Source: Clostridiales bacterium (GTDB lineage Bacteria; Bacillota; Clostridia; Oscillospirales; CAG-272). Taken from it: DNA of 23,340 bases. Below the pieces are notes generated by a model, which was not told the DNA's origin, made no database searches, and worked only from the letters and a program-made list of their open reading frames with translations. The DNA lies in NCBI GenBank assembly GCA_003523225.1, contig DPGK01000013.1, positions 21,597 through 44,936 of the forward strand, read 5' to 3'. Position numbers and translations under genes: made by a program. Shown in pieces: positions 22,738 to 23,340 of the stretch; the first letter of the stretch is position 1, and the number at the start of each line of letters is the position of its first letter.

Positions 22738-23340
22738 ATGAGAAAGATAATTGTAAGTATTCTTCTTGTACTGACAGTCGCGCTTGCCCTGCCAATGGCA
22801 TCGTGTAACGGTAATGGCGGAAAGAATGATTACAGGATCAGCGATCCCGTCGGCGCGGATGCAACGGCTGAGACGTCCGCCGACGCGGACAGCAAAGCGG
22901 AAGTGACGGTCGGCACTCCGGCCGCAGACCATGTAGTCAGACCCGAGATCACCGACTATGAAGATGTGAAATATGACTGCACGTGTGCGATAAGTAAGGT
23001 AAGAATTGAACCTGACAAAGAAACAGTGCCTCCCGGAACGCTTCCGGACGTTGAGAAGATCCCGTATGCGGATGTCTCGGATGTGGGAAAAACTCTTTCT
23101 GATATACTGACTCCGTCATGCCCCCACATCAACATAAGCGCGGCGTATTATTACGGAGCTGATACCGGCAAGGAAAGACTTGTGGTGATCGAAGAACACG
23201 GCGGTCAGGTGGCGCTGCTTTCGGTCTATGAGACGGACTTCGGCGGAGCGTCAGGATTTTACCGCGCAGTGGAAACCGGAAATTGCATTGCAAAGCTGAT
23301 AGGCAGATGCTACATCACCTTCCAGGAGGCTATGTACAGC
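22738..23340 (+). CDS. Putative lipoprotein, 3' end outside the window
   Basis: The frame is open from ATG 22738 through the last base (201 codons, no stop). I do not recognise the family. The N-terminus is a lipoprotein signal: Arg-Lys, a hydrophobic stretch and PMASC with Cys23 as lipid site. A low-complexity Ala/Asp/Thr/Glu linker covers about 37-63. After it the sequence has several cysteines (CTCAIS near 80, CPHINIS, NCIAKLIGRCYITF) and looks like an extracellular globular domain (ERLVVIEEHGGQVALLSVYETDFGG). GTG just before the ATG is a possible alternative start; the ribosome site is weak (AGCAGG). It has its own promoter and the same orientation as the rhamnosidase cluster. Codon use resembles the neighbours. 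Confidence 0.8.
   Translation, partial: MRKIIVSILLVLTVALALPMASCNGNGGKNDYRISDPVGADATAETSADADSKAEVTVGTPAADHVVRPEITDYEDVKYDCTCAISKVRIEPDKETVPPGTLPDVEKIPYADVSDVGKTLSDILTPSCPHINISAAYYYGADTGKERLVVIEEHGGQVALLSVYETDFGGASGFYRAVETGNCIAKLIGRCYITFQEAMYS

Overview
The window looks like chromosomal DNA of an anaerobic, probably gut-dwelling member of the Clostridia (Bacillota). This rests on a SpoIIIE/FtsK-type translocase, lipoproteins with a Cys-lipobox directly after a short hydrophobic signal, a (Re)-citrate-synthase-like gene next to aconitase and isocitrate dehydrogenase, and SigA-type promoters in a GC-rich coding background. I cannot name a genus from sequence alone. No rRNA, tRNA, CRISPR array, transposase or prophage module was seen.

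Layout. (1) 1-4150: ftsK/spoIIIE on the minus strand, ending beside a perfect 17-bp hairpin, followed by a divergent pair of half-size TSUP (TauE/SafE) permease genes. (2) 4135-4425: a convergent intergenic region filled by a palindrome-rich element, three inner inverted repeats and one long A/T stem bounded by two 27/28-identical hairpins. (3) 4443-9793: uridine phosphorylase and recG (minus), a signal-less N-acetylmuramoyl-L-alanine amidase (plus) divergent from recG, and pyruvate kinase (minus). (4) 10175-14724: a three-gene operon, (Re)-citrate synthase, aconitase and isocitrate dehydrogenase, which would convert oxaloacetate and acetyl-CoA to 2-oxoglutarate; a strong terminator closes it. 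(5) 15044-23340: an accessory region with a secreted metallo-beta-lactamase-fold lipoprotein, a minus-strand class-C beta-lactamase-like hydrolase, a GH78 alpha-L-rhamnosidase divergent from it, a lipoprotein with a GH71/GH99-like domain plus a C-terminal beta-rich domain, and the first 201 codons of another lipoprotein that runs off the window.

How the parts fit. The left and middle parts are housekeeping: chromosome translocation, recombination repair, nucleoside salvage, glycolysis and glutamate-family precursor supply. The right part suggests use of rhamnose-containing glycans, with a surface-anchored glycosidase-like protein and an internal rhamnosidase; this is inference from neighbourhood. 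Ten promoters could be read directly and all have a 17-bp spacer, several with an extended -10. Two of them carry a short inverted repeat in the spacer that could be an operator. I did not find a clearly new defence or mobile system; the best candidates for undescribed biology are the palindrome-bounded element at 4135-4425, the multi-domain MBL lipoprotein at 15044-16927, and the rhamnosidase/lipoprotein locus.
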